A stretch of DNA of 64,000 nt, from assembly GCF_002217475.1 (NCBI RefSeq), contig NZ_MUHH01000003.1, positions 1-64,000 on the forward strand. The letters run 5' to 3'. Shown in pieces: positions 9,395 to 17,999 of the stretch (position 1 is the stretch's first letter; each line of letters begins with the position of its first letter). The stretch is from Flavobacterium tructae. GTDB taxonomy: Bacteria > Bacteroidota > Bacteroidia > Flavobacteriales > Flavobacteriaceae. Under the pieces are notes generated by a model. It worked only from the letters and a program-made list of their open reading frames with translations, did not search any database and was not told the origin of the DNA. A program made the position numbers and the translations under genes.

Positions 9395-11017
9395 TTAATT
9401 TGGTTTCGTGTAGTAAACTTCAAGCTGTAACTTCTTCCCTGCTGGAATAGTTGCACTTGAAGTGCCTCCAAATAATACCGTCCCTAATGGACTAATAACG
9501 GAGGCTCTAGGTGCCTCTGAGATAACGTTGTTTTTTAGTTTCAATTTGTTAGAAGCTATTGTGCTTGCATCACCTGTCACCACCAAACCTAACTTTACGT
9601 TTTTCACAGTTGCATTCTTAATCATATTACGAATATGATTGGTTAATCTAATTTTATAGGTAGTACCTCTTTTGGTTGTAGGATCTACATTAATAATCCC
9701 ACTATATATTGCCTTATTTAATAACGGATTAGAAGAAGAAGTTCCATCGGAAACGTAATCTACAATAGGCACATTATCATCCAGATTATACAAATAAATT
9801 CGCTTAGGCTCATAAGATCCCGTCATTTTATCTGCATCGATAGAAAAAACTAAATTAGCCTCATTCACTAACCACTTTTTTGTTCTGATTTCATCCAGCT
9901 TAGCACCAAAACCATTCAGTTCCAGTACTGCTAACGATCCTTGCCCTCCTTTTAAATAAAGTCTATCATCTCCGCTCGTCTTATTCGGATTAGTTATTGC
10001 ACTGGCATAAGCAGGATCTTTTGCTTCTTTAAGCAAACTTGCCGAAGCACCTGTTAACTTAATCGTTAAAGTCTTATCCTCCTTTGTATCCTCAGGATCT
10101 GTTGTTATAGCCGTCTTAGCCTTGTACTTAATCGTAATTTTACCATTTGTTGCAAAATTCAGCAAAGCCATATTAGCCGGGCTACTACCTGAACGTTCTA
10201 CTTTAAAATACAATCCTCTAAAATACTCCTGAAAAACATCGGCAGAGGCCAGTTTTGCAGCCGGAGCTTTAAGAATTTTATCTAAAAAGAAAGCTTTATT
10301 CAGATTCAAGCGCATTTCAGGGGCAACTTTAGTACTCGTTTCTTTACCTGTTGTAGGATCAGTACTTACATCTGTGATCTCACTCGCATTGAAGAAAAAT
10401 TCATCATTTTGTGCTATGTTAGGATCATCATTTAAAGGCTTCCCGGTAGCGACATAAGGTTTTTTAGATTTATCAAAATTGATATAATCCGCTACGCCTG
10501 TATCTGTATCCATATCTGTATTATACAACTGTGCAAATTGAGCTCCTCCGTCAAAATAAGAGCTACGCATTTGAACCCCTGACTCATAAACCCCTAATTT
10601 AATTTTACCATTAGACGCTCCGTAAATAGAATCCAGTACAAAAGTTCGGCTTCCGTCACTGTTTGCTGTTTTTACATGATTAAAGTAAGGAACACTAAGC
10701 ACCACACTTACTATTTCAGGTGCATCACCAATCGTAGGTGCATACGTATCCAAACTAACCTGAGTCACAAAACTGGCAGCGGAACTACCAAAAACTGCAT
10801 TATCGTAAATACCTAAACCATAATTTACCGATCCGTTTGACTGAATTGGGGTTACTTCCTGATTATAAGCTAAAACTTCATATTTTTCAGATTCCAGACC
10901 AAAATGATCGTCTCCGATCAAACCATCACCAATCGCATTAAAATCTTTATCGCAAGAATATAAAAGGACAACTGTTGCAACTAATAGTATTTTCTTAACA
11001 AAAGAAGTATTGTACAT
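9395..11017 (-). CDS. DUF4270 family lipoprotein
   Basis: 540 residues. The N-terminus MYNTSFVKKILLVATVVLLYSCDKD is a lipoprotein signal with lipobox LYSC, so the mature protein starts at Cys22 and is anchored in an envelope membrane. The body (DKDFNAIGDGLIGDDHFGLESEKYEVLAYNQEV...) matches my recollection of the DUF4270 family, which is common in Flavobacteriia next to the GT5-like and glmS genes; its function is not known. The chain is rich in beta-type segments and Thr/Ser/Asp, as in secreted beta-sandwich proteins. It lies 21 bases after the GT5-like gene and 10 bases before glmS, so all three are probably co-transcribed. I cannot say whether it links to glycan metabolism. Confidence 0.85.
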   Translation of the reverse strand: MYNTSFVKKILLVATVVLLYSCDKDFNAIGDGLIGDDHFGLESEKYEVLAYNQEVTPIQSNGSVNYGLGIYDNAVFGSSAASFVTQVSLDTYAPTIGDAPEIVSVVLSVPYFNHVKTANSDGSRTFVLDSIYGASNGKIKLGVYESGVQMRSSYFDGGAQFAQLYNTDMDTDTGVADYINFDKSKKPYVATGKPLNDDPNIAQNDEFFFNASEITDVSTDPTTGKETSTKVAPEMRLNLNKAFFLDKILKAPAAKLASADVFQEYFRGLYFKVERSGSSPANMALLNFATNGKITIKYKAKTAITTDPEDTKEDKTLTIKLTGASASLLKEAKDPAYASAITNPNKTSGDDRLYLKGGQGSLAVLELNGFGAKLDEIRTKKWLVNEANLVFSIDADKMTGSYEPKRIYLYNLDDNVPIVDYVSDGTSSSNPLLNKAIYSGIINVDPTTKRGTTYKIRLTNHIRNMIKNATVKNVKLGLVVTGDASTIASNKLKLKNNVISEAPRASVISPLGTVLFGGTSSATIPAGKKLQLEVYYTKPN

Positions 11018-11038
11018 GTGTAATAATAAAGTTTAAAT

Positions 11039-11845
11039 TTAGAGACCCATTGTTTTATAGAAATTTGTATACGCTTCAGCGAATGCATCTTTCGTGGCGA
11101 AAGGTAAAAAAGGTTTTCCTGAAGATTCTATAAATTTTGTTAAACTTGGCGATACATGCTCAGAAGCTATAATTACAGCATCAGAATGCAATATACTGGC
11201 TTTTAGGATATTTTCGTAGTTAGGGGTTTCCAGATCAGCAACTGATTCATGCGGAACTCCGTCAAATTTTACTTTATTAATCATTTCTAAATCCAGATTC
11301 TCATCAAAAGATTGTCCGTAAACAGAGGTTACGATCTTAGTTTCAGAAAATAAAGCTTCATTTTTATAATAGTGCTTCATGTAAATAGGCAACATCGAAG
11401 CCAACCACCCGTGAACATGAATAATATCCGGAACCCAGTTTAGTTTTTTTACGGTTTCAACAACTCCTTTTGCAAAAAAGATAGCTCTTTCGTCATTATC
11501 CGGATACAAAACCCCGTCTTCATCGGCAAAAGTTGCTTTACGTTTAAAATATTCATCATTATCAATAAAGTAAACCTGAATTCTTTCTTTCGGAATGGAA
11601 GCAACCTTAATAATCAATGGCATATCTAAGTCATTCACTACCAAGTTCATTCCTGAAAGTCTAATTACTTCGTGTAACTGGTGTCTTCTCTCATTAATAT
11701 TTCCATATCTTGGCATGAAAATTCTAATCTGACCTCCTTGATCGTTAATCATTTTCGGAACGTCATAAGACATTAAAGAAACCTCATTTTCAGCCAGATA
11801 AGGCACGACTTCAGATGATACATATAATATCCTCTTATCTTTCAT
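11039..11845 (-). CDS. Glycogen/starch synthase-like GT5 N-terminal domain protein, active-site motif lost
   Basis: 268 residues, about half of a glycogen synthase (around 470). It matches the GT5 N-terminal Rossmann domain: RILYVSSEVVPY, IRIFMPRYG, DIIHVHGWLAS. The ADP-glucose binding loop that normally reads KTGGLGDV is AENEVSLM here at the same spacing, and the usual HxHDW is HVHGW. The C-terminal nucleotide-binding half is absent, although the last residues (PFLPFATKDAFAEAYTNFYKTMGL) look like a normal end. I therefore expect no glucosyl transfer and suspect a binding or regulatory role. It is the first gene of the run with DUF4270 and glmS and is divergent from panC. Confidence 0.8.
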   Translation of the reverse strand: MKDKRILYVSSEVVPYLAENEVSLMSYDVPKMINDQGGQIRIFMPRYGNINERRHQLHEVIRLSGMNLVVNDLDMPLIIKVASIPKERIQVYFIDNDEYFKRKATFADEDGVLYPDNDERAIFFAKGVVETVKKLNWVPDIIHVHGWLASMLPIYMKHYYKNEALFSETKIVTSVYGQSFDENLDLEMINKVKFDGVPHESVADLETPNYENILKASILHSDAVIIASEHVSPSLTKFIESSGKPFLPFATKDAFAEAYTNFYKTMGL

Positions 11846-11883
11846 AATAGTATTTTACTTAATTTTTGGTAATAAAAACGTTG

Positions 11884-11891
11884 CAAAATTA
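11884..11891 (-). promoter_or_regulatory. Putative -7 box of the GT5-like/DUF4270/glmS operon
   Basis: TAATTTTG on the minus strand (TAnnTTTG), 39 bases before the ATG at 11845. I do not see a clear TTG at the -33 spacing. It is back to back with the panC -7 box at 11923. Confidence 0.45.
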
Positions 11892-11922
11892 CAAAATTTT
11901 ATGCAGTTATTAACTAATATAT

Positions 11923-11930
11923 TATGTTTG
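11923..11930 (+). promoter_or_regulatory. panC: Putative -7 box of panC
   Basis: TATGTTTG matches TAnnTTTG. Transcription would start about 11936, so the ATG at 11924 (inside the box) cannot be used and the ATG at 11954 is the likely start. The -33 element is weak. Confidence 0.5.
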
Positions 11931-11953
11931 CAGTAAATTTTAATAATACTGCC

Positions 11954-12802
11954 ATGCATATTTTCTACGGTAAAGTAGCTTTGATAGCCTATTTGAAAAC
12001 TATCAAAACCGCAAATTCCACTATTGGATTTGTACCCACTATGGGAGCTTTACACCAAGGGCATCTGGCTTTAATGCAAAGATCACTGAAAGAAAATGAC
12101 GATACCGTTGTGAGTATTTTTGTGAACCCAACTCAGTTCAACAACCCCGAAGATCTCGAAAAATATCCACGTACTTTAGAAGAAGATGTAAAGAAAATGA
12201 GAGGTTTAAGCGACAAAATGATTCTATATGCTCCTAGCGTAGAAGATATCTATGAAGGACATACTGTTTCTGAAGCTTTTGATTTTGACGGTTTAGAAAA
12301 TCAGATGGAAGGAAAATTCAGACCTGGTCATTTTAACGGAGTCGGAACCATCGTAAAACGTTTGTTCGAAATCGTAACTCCTACCAATGCTTACTTTGGA
12401 GAAAAAGATTTTCAGCAGCTGCAGATTGTTAAAAAAATGGTCGAAAAAAATCATTTACCCGTAAATGTTGTGGGCTGTCCTATTTTTAGAGAAGACAACC
12501 AACTTGCCATGAGCTCCCGAAACGAGCGATTAACTGCTGATGAACGTAAAGAAGCATCCATAATTTTCAAGGTACTTACCGAAGCAAAAGAAATATTTCA
12601 GAAAGACACTCCTGAAGAAACGATTCAGTTTGTCGAAAATTCTTTCAAAGACAACGAAAGATTTGAACTCGAATATTTCGTCATTGCTGACGAATCTACA
12701 TTATTACCTATAGAACATAAAAATAAAGACAAAAACTACCGTGCCTTTATAGCGGTATTTGTTAATTCTATCAGGTTGATTGACACCATTTCATTAAATT
12801 AA
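11954..12802 (+). CDS. panC: Pantothenate synthetase
   Basis: 282 residues from the ATG at 11954 (MHIFYGKVALIAYLK), the usual length of the family. An in-frame ATG at 11924 lies inside the promoter's -7 box and adds ten residues without similarity to the family. Joins pantoate and beta-alanine with ATP, the last step of pantothenate (vitamin B5, CoA) synthesis, in the cytosol. Visible motifs: GFVPTMGALHQGH (HIGH-like nucleotide loop), SIFVNPTQF, RPGHFNGVGTIV, FGEKDFQQL, and REDNQLAMSSRNERL (KMSKS-like). panD follows after 14 bases. Confidence 0.96.
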   Translation: MHIFYGKVALIAYLKTIKTANSTIGFVPTMGALHQGHLALMQRSLKENDDTVVSIFVNPTQFNNPEDLEKYPRTLEEDVKKMRGLSDKMILYAPSVEDIYEGHTVSEAFDFDGLENQMEGKFRPGHFNGVGTIVKRLFEIVTPTNAYFGEKDFQQLQIVKKMVEKNHLPVNVVGCPIFREDNQLAMSSRNERLTADERKEASIIFKVLTEAKEIFQKDTPEETIQFVENSFKDNERFELEYFVIADESTLLPIEHKNKDKNYRAFIAVFVNSIRLIDTISLN

Positions 12803-12804
12803 TT

Positions 12805-12812
12805 TACCTTTG
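12805..12812 (+). promoter_or_regulatory. panD: Putative -7 box directly ahead of panD
   Basis: TACCTTTG sits four bases before the panD ATG, with TTG at 12780-12782 giving a 22-base spacer. If active, the transcript would start at or next to the ATG, i.e. be nearly leaderless. Confidence 0.4.
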
Positions 12813-12816
12813 CACC

Positions 12817-13167
12817 ATGCAAATTCAAGTTATAAAATCTAAAATTCATCGAGTAAAAGTGACCGGCGCTGATTTAAATTATATTGGCAGCATTACTATT
12901 GATGAAACTTTACTGGAAGCTTCAAACATCATTGAAGGCGAGAAAGTAGCAATTGTAAACATCAATAATGGCGAACGTTTTGAAACTTACGCAATCAAAG
13001 GAGAGAAAAATTCAGGAGAAATTACTCTGAACGGACCTGCCGCGAGAAAGGTTCAAAAAGACGACATTATCATTATCATCTCTTATGCTACCCTGGAGTT
13101 TGAAGAAGCTAAAACGTTCAAACCATGGATCATTTTCCCAAATGAAAACGATAATTCGTTAACCTAG
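12817..13167 (+). CDS. panD: Aspartate 1-decarboxylase precursor
   Basis: 116 residues, normal length. Makes beta-alanine from L-aspartate for pantothenate synthesis. It is a self-processing pyruvoyl enzyme: the cleavage site Gly24-Ser25 is visible in LNYIGSITIDE, and Ser25 becomes the pyruvoyl group. Other family features are KSKIHRVKVTGAD at the start, NGERFETYAIKGE and LNGPAARKVQKDDIIIIISYA. It follows panC by 14 bases and supplies its substrate. It ends in TAG, showing that amber is a normal stop in this genome. Confidence 0.96.
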   Translation: MQIQVIKSKIHRVKVTGADLNYIGSITIDETLLEASNIIEGEKVAIVNINNGERFETYAIKGEKNSGEITLNGPAARKVQKDDIIIIISYATLEFEEAKTFKPWIIFPNENDNSLT

Positions 13168-13370
13168 TTTTTCCTTTTACACTTTATTCGACTTAGTTTG
13201 TTCAACTCCCAATTGACACAAACACTATTTTATTGGTTTAAATTCAATATTGACTTTAATAACAAAAGCGTCTTGCTGTTTTTAAAATTCCTACAATAAT
13301 AAAAGAGCAAATAAAATGTTATATTGCTACATTATTTCAATACTTTTTAACTCACTGAAATGCCCAACTC

Positions 13371-14525
13371 ATGAAAAAAGTTTACCTACTTATTACTTTA
13401 ATTTCATTTTCTGTCTTTTCGCAGAAAAAATTCGACAACATTAAATCCGAAAAGCTCGGAGAAGAACGAAGAATAACCATTGGACTTCCGGAATCTTACG
13501 AAGCCAATCCCGATAAAAAATATCCTGTTTTATACCTACTGGATGGCGATTATTTATTCGATCCTTTTTCCGGCGCTGTAAGTTATGGCACGTATTGGGG
13601 AGACTTACCTGAGATGATCATTATTGGCGTCCATCAAAACAAAAACGACGAACGCGAAGACGATACTACTATTGATCAAAATACCGGACTGCCATTTGAA
13701 AAAGGAGCCAACTTTTTTGAATTTGTGGGAGCTGAATTAGTTCCTTATATTGAGAAAAAATACCGTACCTCGCCTTTCAGAATTATTGCCGGTCATGATG
13801 TAACCGCCAGTTTCATTAATTTTTACCTTTACAAAGAGCAGCCTCTTTTTAATGCTTACATTGCTTTTAGTCCTGAACTCGCTAATAAAATGGAAATTAG
13901 AGTGCCTGAGAAACTTGCCAAAGTTACAGAACCAGTATTCTATTATCTTTCTGCAGCCGATGGAGACAATAAAAAACTCAAAGAACCTATCGAAAAGCTA
14001 GACAGCAATATAAAAATTGCCAATAATCCGTTAGTAAGTTACAAATACGATTTATTTAAAGGCACCACTCATTACACTCAGGTTTTACATGCAATTCCAA
14101 GTGCCTTATATCAAATTTTCGATGTTTACAAGCCTATTAATTCCTTCGAATACAACAATAAAATTGCCGTTCTGGAAACCGGATATGCTGATTATTTAGA
14201 AAACAAATACAATACGATGTCTAAAGTTCTGGGGGTTCAAATACCGGTGAGAATAAGTGATTTCAAAGTAATTGAAAATCTTATTCTAAAAAAGAATGCT
14301 TACGACGAATTAGGCAAAATGGCTGAAATTGGAAACGTAAACTATCCGAAAGCCATGTTGGGAGAATATGAATTAGGACTGATGTACGAAAAAATGGGAG
14401 ATCCTAAAAGAGCTTCTAAAAAATACCAAAATGCTTCTCAAATGGAACCAATAGGTGATTTGAATAAAGATTTGATGTACGAGAAAATGGACCAGATGAA
14501 TGCATTAGCAAAAACCACCAAATAA
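13371..14525 (+). CDS. Exported esterase D-like alpha/beta hydrolase with Asp in place of the nucleophile Ser
   Basis: 384 residues with a signal peptide (MKKVYLLITLISFSVFSQ). The body resembles the esterase D / IroE-type family: ITIGLPESYEANPDKKYPVLYLLDGD, MIIIGVHQ, then FEFVGAELVPYIEKKYRT. At the nucleophile elbow, where family members have GxSxG, it reads GHDVTA (Gly141-His142-Asp143), so the Ser is replaced by Asp; a candidate catalytic His remains in TTHYTQ. The C-terminus (about 320-384, KAMLGEYELGLMYEKMGDPKRASKKYQNA) is a TPR-like helical unit. The stop overlaps the radA start by one base (TAATG), so the genes are likely coupled. It may be a binding protein rather than an esterase. Confidence 0.8.
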   Translation: MKKVYLLITLISFSVFSQKKFDNIKSEKLGEERRITIGLPESYEANPDKKYPVLYLLDGDYLFDPFSGAVSYGTYWGDLPEMIIIGVHQNKNDEREDDTTIDQNTGLPFEKGANFFEFVGAELVPYIEKKYRTSPFRIIAGHDVTASFINFYLYKEQPLFNAYIAFSPELANKMEIRVPEKLAKVTEPVFYYLSAADGDNKKLKEPIEKLDSNIKIANNPLVSYKYDLFKGTTHYTQVLHAIPSALYQIFDVYKPINSFEYNNKIAVLETGYADYLENKYNTMSKVLGVQIPVRISDFKVIENLILKKNAYDELGKMAEIGNVNYPKAMLGEYELGLMYEKMGDPKRASKKYQNASQMEPIGDLNKDLMYEKMDQMNALAKTTK

Positions 14526-15886
14526 TGTCAAAAGTTAAAACTTCCTTTTTTTGCCAGAACTGCGGAACTCAATATGCCAAATGGCAAGGGCAATGCAATG
14601 CCTGCAAAGAATGGAATACTATTGCCGAAGAAATTATCCAGAAGCAAGAAAAGGTCGCCTGGAAAAGCGAACCTACTTCAAATGGTAAAGCGCCACGTCC
14701 TTTAAAAATTAACGAAATTGATTCGGCACAGGAAATTCGAATGAATACTACTGATGGTGAATTAAACCGTGTTTTGGGAGGCGGGATTGTCCCGGGATCC
14801 TTAACGCTTTTAGGAGGTGAACCAGGTATTGGAAAAAGTACGCTTTTGCTCCAAATTTCACTTAAATTACCTTACAAAACCTTATACGTTTCCGGCGAGG
14901 AAAGTCAGAAGCAAATCAAAATGCGCGCGGAGAGAATCACTCCTAACAGTGACAATTGCTACATTTTGACGGAAACTAAAACGCAGAATATCTTCAAACA
15001 AATTGAAGCCATACAGCCTGAAATTGTAATTATCGATTCGATTCAGACTTTACATACCGATTATATTGAATCTACTGCAGGAAGTATTTCTCAAATCCGA
15101 GAAACCACTGCGGAACTCATCAAATTTGCCAAAGAAACTAATATTCCGGTTATTCTGATCGGACATATCACAAAAGACGGAAATATTGCCGGACCTAAGA
15201 TCCTCGAACACATGGTCGATACGGTCTTACAGTTTGAAGGCGATCGTAATCATGTGTACCGAATTTTACGTTCGTTAAAAAACCGTTTTGGTTCCACTGC
15301 CGAATTAGGAATTTACGAAATGCTGGGCAGTGGTTTACGCGAGGTATCCAACCCTTCCGAAATTTTAATCTCTCATAAAGACGAAGAATTATCAGGAACA
15401 GCAATTGCGACCACACTTGAAGGCATGCGTCCTTTGATGATCGAAATACAATCCTTAGTTAGTACCGCAGTTTACGGAACTCCGCAAAGAAGCACAACCG
15501 GTTACAATGCCAAAAGGCTAAACATGATTCTGGCGGTTCTCGAAAAAAGAGCCGGATTTCGTTTAGGAGCGAAAGATGTCTTTTTGAACGTTACAGGCGG
15601 AATTTCTGTCGATGACCCCGCAATTGATTTAGCTGTTGTTGCCGCAATTTTATCTTCCAACGAAGACATCCCGGTAACCAAAGGTTTCTGTTTTGCCGGA
15701 GAGGTTGGACTTTCAGGTGAAATTCGCCCGGTAAATCGTGTCGACCAACGTATTCAGGAAGCTGAAAAACTTGGATTCACCACTATCTTTGTATCCAAAT
15801 ACAATAAAATTGCGTTAAAAAATATAGGAATCAAAATTGAATTGGTGGCTAAAATCGAAGATGTGGCCAGTATTCTTTTTGGTTAA
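14525..15886 (+). CDS. radA: DNA repair protein RadA
   Basis: 453 residues. A RecA-like ATPase that drives branch migration of recombination intermediates. The N-terminal zinc finger is complete (Cys10, Cys13, Cys24, Cys27 in FFCQNCGTQY...QCNACKEW). Walker A GGEPGIGKST lies at about 97-106, Walker B IVIIDSIQT at about 168, the RadA signature KNRFGSTAE at about 250, and a Lon-like domain fills the C-terminal third (FLNVTGGISVDDPAIDLAVVAAILSS). Its ATG overlaps the stop of the esterase-like gene. The GT51 gene follows after 17 bases. Confidence 0.97.
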   Translation: MSKVKTSFFCQNCGTQYAKWQGQCNACKEWNTIAEEIIQKQEKVAWKSEPTSNGKAPRPLKINEIDSAQEIRMNTTDGELNRVLGGGIVPGSLTLLGGEPGIGKSTLLLQISLKLPYKTLYVSGEESQKQIKMRAERITPNSDNCYILTETKTQNIFKQIEAIQPEIVIIDSIQTLHTDYIESTAGSISQIRETTAELIKFAKETNIPVILIGHITKDGNIAGPKILEHMVDTVLQFEGDRNHVYRILRSLKNRFGSTAELGIYEMLGSGLREVSNPSEILISHKDEELSGTAIATTLEGMRPLMIEIQSLVSTAVYGTPQRSTTGYNAKRLNMILAVLEKRAGFRLGAKDVFLNVTGGISVDDPAIDLAVVAAILSSNEDIPVTKGFCFAGEVGLSGEIRPVNRVDQRIQEAEKLGFTTIFVSKYNKIALKNIGIKIELVAKIEDVASILFG

Positions 15887-15903
15887 TTTTTATCAACCTA
15901 CCT

Positions 15904-17868
15904 ATGAGATTTCCAAAACAAAAAATAGCAAAAGCACTTCTGATACTTGCCCTGGTATTGGTAGTGCTTTTTTTAGGATTTTACTTTTTTCGCGATTCAC
16001 TTCTCAAACAAGCTATCGCTAAAGTAACTCACAAAATGAATACGGAATACAACAGTACATTTTCCGTAAAATCAGCTTCATTTGACGGTTTGTCCGGCAT
16101 AAAATTAACCAACGTTATTCTGGTTCCTAAAAATGCCGACACACTTTGTCATATTCAAAAAATAGAAACCAGCATCAGTCTTGCCAATTTATTGATTGGT
16201 GATGTTCAAATTGGAACTTTAAAAGTCAACAACGGCTACATTCAACTGGTTAAAAAAGGAAATGTTCGCAATTTTGATGCTTTCTTAAAAAAAGACAAAT
16301 CAGATTCAGACAAAAACGAAAAGCGCAAATACGCTTCCTTTGCTTATCGCATCATTTCGAAACTATTAAATCTGGTTCCGACCGATATGAAGCTTGAGAA
16401 TTTAAATTTCAGAATCGACGACAATGGCAAAAAAACGTCTGTAGCCATCAACAAACTGGTTTTAGACAACAAACAGCTTGAAACCAACCTTCATGTTCAA
16501 AGCAAAGATTTTGATCAGCGATGGAACATTAAAGGCTTTGCCGATCCGAGAAATAAAAAAGCTGACATTCGTTTTTTTAACCTAGATACCGGAGCCATTC
16601 GTGTTCCGTACTTAGACGAACGCTACAACTTAAAAGCGAGCTTTGATTCGATTCGCCTGAATGTTCAGAATATTGAAAAAGACGGCAGCGAATTACATCT
16701 TGACGGTTATACGTCTATCACTAATTTAAAAATCAATCATCCGAAAATTGCCAGCAAAGATGTTGTGATTAAAAATGCCCGTTTTGATTATCGTTTCTTA
16801 CTGGGAGATAGTTTTATTTCGATCGACAGCACTTCGACCATGCAGTTGAATAAAATCAAACTGCATCCTTATGTTTCTTATGACACTGAGAAGGATACCG
16901 TTTATACTTTAAAGGTAAACATTCCTAAAATGCAGGCACAAGATTTTATTGTTTCTCTGCCGGAAGGTTTGTTTACCCATTTTGAAGGAATGGAAGCTGC
17001 CGGAAGTTTTGACTACAAACTCGATTTTAAATTCAATAAAAACAAACCGAATGCTTTGGTTTTTGATAGTAAACTCAACAAAGAAGGTTTAAAAATCACG
17101 AAATACGGCGAGGCAGATCTAAACAAGCTGAATGGAGAGTTTGTTTATCGCGCTATTATTCAAAATGTGCTGCAACGCCCGGTTTTGGTTGGAAATGCAA
17201 ACCCTAACTATACGCCTTTAGATCAAATTTCACCTTATTTACGAAAATGTGTTCTGACGACTGAGGATCCGTCGTTCTTTTCGCATCGTGGTTTTATCAA
17301 TGAAGCTTTTAAACAATCCATTTTAAAAAACATCAGAACCAAAAAATTCTCACGCGGCGCAAGCACCATTAGCATGCAGCTGATTAAAAATGTTTTCCTG
17401 ACCAGAGAAAAAACACTTTCACGCAAACTCGAAGAAATTTTACTGGTATACATTTTAGAGAACAATCGCGTTGTAAGCAAAGAAAGAATGCTGGAAGTTT
17501 ATTTCAACATTATCGAATGGGGACCTAATGTGTACGGGATTGGAGAAGCAAGTCATTTTTACTTCCAGAAAAGCCCCGCTAATTTGAATGTTGATGAATG
17601 TCTGTACTTAGCGACAATTATTCCGAAACCCCGAAAATTCATGTATCAATTTAATGATCAAGGCAATTTAAGGGATTACGCATTGAAAAATCAAAAATTC
17701 CTGAAGAATTTAATGTTCCGAAGAGGTTTGTTGGTTCCTGAAGATACGCTTGGACAATTACCCGTTTACATCTCGGGAAATGCGCGTTCCCTGATAAGAA
17801 TTAAAGCTCCCGATTCTACAGTGGTGAAGAATGATTCTTTGGCGATTGAAGACGAATTTGACCTGTAA
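15904..17868 (+). CDS. GT51 peptidoglycan transglycosylase domain protein with AsmA-like N-terminus
   Basis: 654 residues. One membrane helix near residues 10-30 (ALLILALVLVVLFLGFYFF), then about 380 residues resembling AsmA/DUF748-type beta-rich repeats (SASFDGLSGIKLTNVILVP, LKVNNGYIQLVKKG). A GT51 glycosyltransferase domain follows at about 415-610 with all main motifs: TTEDPSFFSHRG (catalytic Glu near 454), GASTISMQL, RKLEEILLVYILE and KERMLEVYFNIIEWG. There is no transpeptidase domain. Polymerises lipid II glycan strands on the periplasmic side, as monofunctional transglycosylases do; the AsmA-like part might contact lipid or the outer membrane (inference). It lies 17 bases after radA. 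Confidence 0.85.
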   Translation: MRFPKQKIAKALLILALVLVVLFLGFYFFRDSLLKQAIAKVTHKMNTEYNSTFSVKSASFDGLSGIKLTNVILVPKNADTLCHIQKIETSISLANLLIGDVQIGTLKVNNGYIQLVKKGNVRNFDAFLKKDKSDSDKNEKRKYASFAYRIISKLLNLVPTDMKLENLNFRIDDNGKKTSVAINKLVLDNKQLETNLHVQSKDFDQRWNIKGFADPRNKKADIRFFNLDTGAIRVPYLDERYNLKASFDSIRLNVQNIEKDGSELHLDGYTSITNLKINHPKIASKDVVIKNARFDYRFLLGDSFISIDSTSTMQLNKIKLHPYVSYDTEKDTVYTLKVNIPKMQAQDFIVSLPEGLFTHFEGMEAAGSFDYKLDFKFNKNKPNALVFDSKLNKEGLKITKYGEADLNKLNGEFVYRAIIQNVLQRPVLVGNANPNYTPLDQISPYLRKCVLTTEDPSFFSHRGFINEAFKQSILKNIRTKKFSRGASTISMQLIKNVFLTREKTLSRKLEEILLVYILENNRVVSKERMLEVYFNIIEWGPNVYGIGEASHFYFQKSPANLNVDECLYLATIIPKPRKFMYQFNDQGNLRDYALKNQKFLKNLMFRRGLLVPEDTLGQLPVYISGNARSLIRIKAPDSTVVKNDSLAIEDEFDL

Positions 17869-17929
17869 AACACGGATTTCATGGATTGGCACTAATTTTA
17901 GGCTTAAAATCACTTATCCTCTACATAAA

Positions 17930-17976
17930 AATTCCACAAACTAACACGAGTTCAATCCGTGTTAATTTGTGGAATT
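17930..17976. terminator. Long inverted repeat between convergent genes
   Basis: Arms 17930-17949 and 17957-17975 pair over about 18 of 20 positions (AATTCCACAAACTAACACG against CGTGTTAATTTGTGGAATT). It sits between the convergent GT51 and aldo-keto reductase genes. There is no strong U run, so it may be a hairpin-forming intergenic repeat that also serves as a bidirectional terminator. Confidence 0.5.
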
Positions 17977-17999
17977 TGTGTTTAATTTAGTAGTACTAA

